From positions 1-6,391 of the forward strand of contig JAEWCT010000206.1 of NCBI GenBank assembly GCA_023390485.1: 6,391 nucleotides of DNA. Reading direction: 5' to 3'. Source of the DNA: Pseudomonadota bacterium. Lineage in GTDB: Bacteria > Pseudomonadota > Alphaproteobacteria > Rhizobiales > Hyphomicrobiaceae. Shown one piece after another: positions 5,284 to 6,391 of the stretch (its first letter is position 1; every line of letters starts with the position of its first letter). The notes below the pieces were generated by a model. That model worked only from the letters and a program-made list of their open reading frames with translations. It was not told the origin of the DNA and did not search any database. The translations under genes and the position numbers were made by a program.

Positions 5284-6391
5284 TCAGGATTTCGCAATGA
5301 CGCGGCGGGCTTCGTCAGCGACATGCGCCGCCGTGATGCCGAAGTGCTCGTAAAGCTTGCCCGCGGGTGCCGACGCGCCGAAACCGTGCATGCCGACGAA
5401 GGCATCGGACCTGCGAAGCCATTCGAACCAGCACTGCTCGATGCCCGCTTCGACCGCGACGCGCGGCACGTCGCCGAGAACCTCGCGTTGATAGCCCTCA
5501 GGCTGCGCGCGGAAGAGTTCGAACGACGGCACTGAGACAACGGCTGCGCCGATGCCGTCTTTTGCGAGAGCGCCCGCCGCCTCGACGGCAAGGCCGACCT
5601 CCGAGCCCGTTGCGAGCAGCGTCACATCACGCTTGCCTTCGGCCGGTTTCAGAACATAGGCGCCCTTCGCGCTCAGGTTCTCGCTACCGTCGGCGCGAAG
5701 ATTGGGAACCGCTTGCCGCGACAGAGCCAGGACCGAGGGTCCCGCTTCCGAAGCAATGGCAAGCTCCCAGCATTCGGCGGTCTCTATGCCGTCGGCCGGA
5801 CGGAACACCTTGACGTTCGGGATCGCACGCAACGAGCTCAAATGCTCGACGGGCTGATGCGTCGGCCCGTCTTCGCCGAGCCCGATCGAGTCGTGCGTCA
5901 GCACGTAAAGAACGCGCTGCTGCATCAGGGCCGATAGCCGGATCGAAGGACGGCAATAATCGGCGAATACCAGGAAGGTGCCGCCATAGGGAATGAATGA
6001 GCCGGAAAGCGCGAGGCCGTTCATCGCCGCGGCCATGCCATGCTCGCGCACGCCGTAGTGGATGTAATTGCCTGCGAAGTTCTCAGGCGTCACCGAGTTG
6101 TGATGCTTCGTCCGCGTGCCATTGGATCCCGAAAGATCGGCAGAGCCGCCGATCAACTCCGGCAGCACCGGCACCAGTCGCTCGATGGTCAGCTGCGACC
6201 AGACACGCGTCGCGCGCTTCGCGCTATCGCCGGCGAATGCACTCTTCGCCTCCTTGATCGCCTTGGCGACGACATCCTTTGTGTCCCGCCCATCAATCAA
6301 GACTTTCGCTTCAGGGCTCGCATTGGACAGGCGCTTGATCCAGTCGGCGCGCACCTTCGAATGCGCGCTGCCGACACCGCGCCACGCGGCG
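5284..6391 (-). CDS. tkt: Transketolase, C-terminal 368 residues (5' end outside window)
   Basis: Transketolase moves two-carbon units between sugar phosphates using thiamine diphosphate and a divalent metal, in the pentose-phosphate pathway and, where present, the Calvin cycle. The frame is open to the right edge of the window. Codons past the apparent GTG at 6354 read AAWRGVGSAHSK, matching the normal inter-domain linker, so that GTG is an internal Val and the gene simply continues outside. The first, cofactor-diphosphate-binding domain is therefore not visible. Present are the pyrimidine-binding domain, with GGSADLSGSNGT, the GVREHGM motif with the catalytic Glu (codon 6043-6045), ADYCRPSIRLSALM, and GLGEDGPTHQPVEHL (around 5842-5880), and then the C-terminal domain with LLATGSEV and GMHGFGASAP. 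It ends in a normal TGA stop. It is the first visible gene of the tkt-pgk-ccdA-thiD run. DXP synthase is excluded by these motifs. Confidence 0.97.
   Translation of the reverse strand, partial: AAWRGVGSAHSKVRADWIKRLSNASPEAKVLIDGRDTKDVVAKAIKEAKSAFAGDSAKRATRVWSQLTIERLVPVLPELIGGSADLSGSNGTRTKHHNSVTPENFAGNYIHYGVREHGMAAAMNGLALSGSFIPYGGTFLVFADYCRPSIRLSALMQQRVLYVLTHDSIGLGEDGPTHQPVEHLSSLRAIPNVKVFRPADGIETAECWELAIASEAGPSVLALSRQAVPNLRADGSENLSAKGAYVLKPAEGKRDVTLLATGSEVGLAVEAAGALAKDGIGAAVVSVPSFELFRAQPEGYQREVLGDVPRVAVEAGIEQCWFEWLRRSDAFVGMHGFGASAPAGKLYEHFGITAAHVADEARRVIAKS

Noticed and set aside
4295..5353. 352-codon open frame on the plus strand opposite pgk
   Set aside because: It is Arg/Asp-rich with no recognisable motif and lies antisense to a complete, motif-perfect pgk; a typical shadow frame in GC-rich DNA.
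5284..6354. Transketolase fragment as a separate short gene starting at the GTG at 6354
   Set aside because: The frame continues to the window edge with residues matching the normal transketolase linker, so the gene is cut by the window rather than truncated.

Overview
The window looks like ordinary chromosome of a GC-rich alphaproteobacterium, most likely a Hyphomicrobiales member (Hyphomicrobium/Rhodomicrobium-like). This is an inference from protein character: the alphaproteobacterial type of Pgk, the ThiD and CcdA sequences, and a small protein family (GRWFLAE near its N-terminus) that I know only from this class. I saw no transposase, integrase, CRISPR array, tRNA or rRNA, and no sign of recent transfer.

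Layout: one small plus-strand gene (123-671) encodes an uncharacterised helical protein. It converges on a minus-strand FadL-type outer-membrane protein (749-1987), and a symmetrical hairpin with A and T tracts (699-727) can terminate both. Next comes a 371-base gap (1988-2358). It holds the fadL leader, an intrinsic terminator for minus-strand transcription (2121-2147), and several inverted repeats between that terminator and the thiD stop. The rest is a run of four minus-strand genes, in transcription order: tkt (5' end beyond the right edge of the window), pgk, ccdA, thiD. Gaps are 53, 44 and 14 bases with no terminator between them, so they plausibly form one operon ending at the 2121-2147 terminator.

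Function: transketolase (pentose-phosphate/Calvin-type carbon rearrangement) and phosphoglycerate kinase (lower glycolysis/gluconeogenesis) form a central-carbon pair. In many alphaproteobacteria a GAPDH gene lies between them; here there is only a 53-base gap. CcdA passes reducing power across the inner membrane, typically for cytochrome c maturation. ThiD makes the pyrimidine precursor of thiamine diphosphate, the cofactor transketolase needs, so the cluster's first and last genes are biochemically linked.

I found no convincing new biological system. The points most worth a second look are the structured non-coding stretch 2121-2358, a possible 3'-UTR or small RNA, and the two mutually exclusive hairpins in the leader of the first gene.
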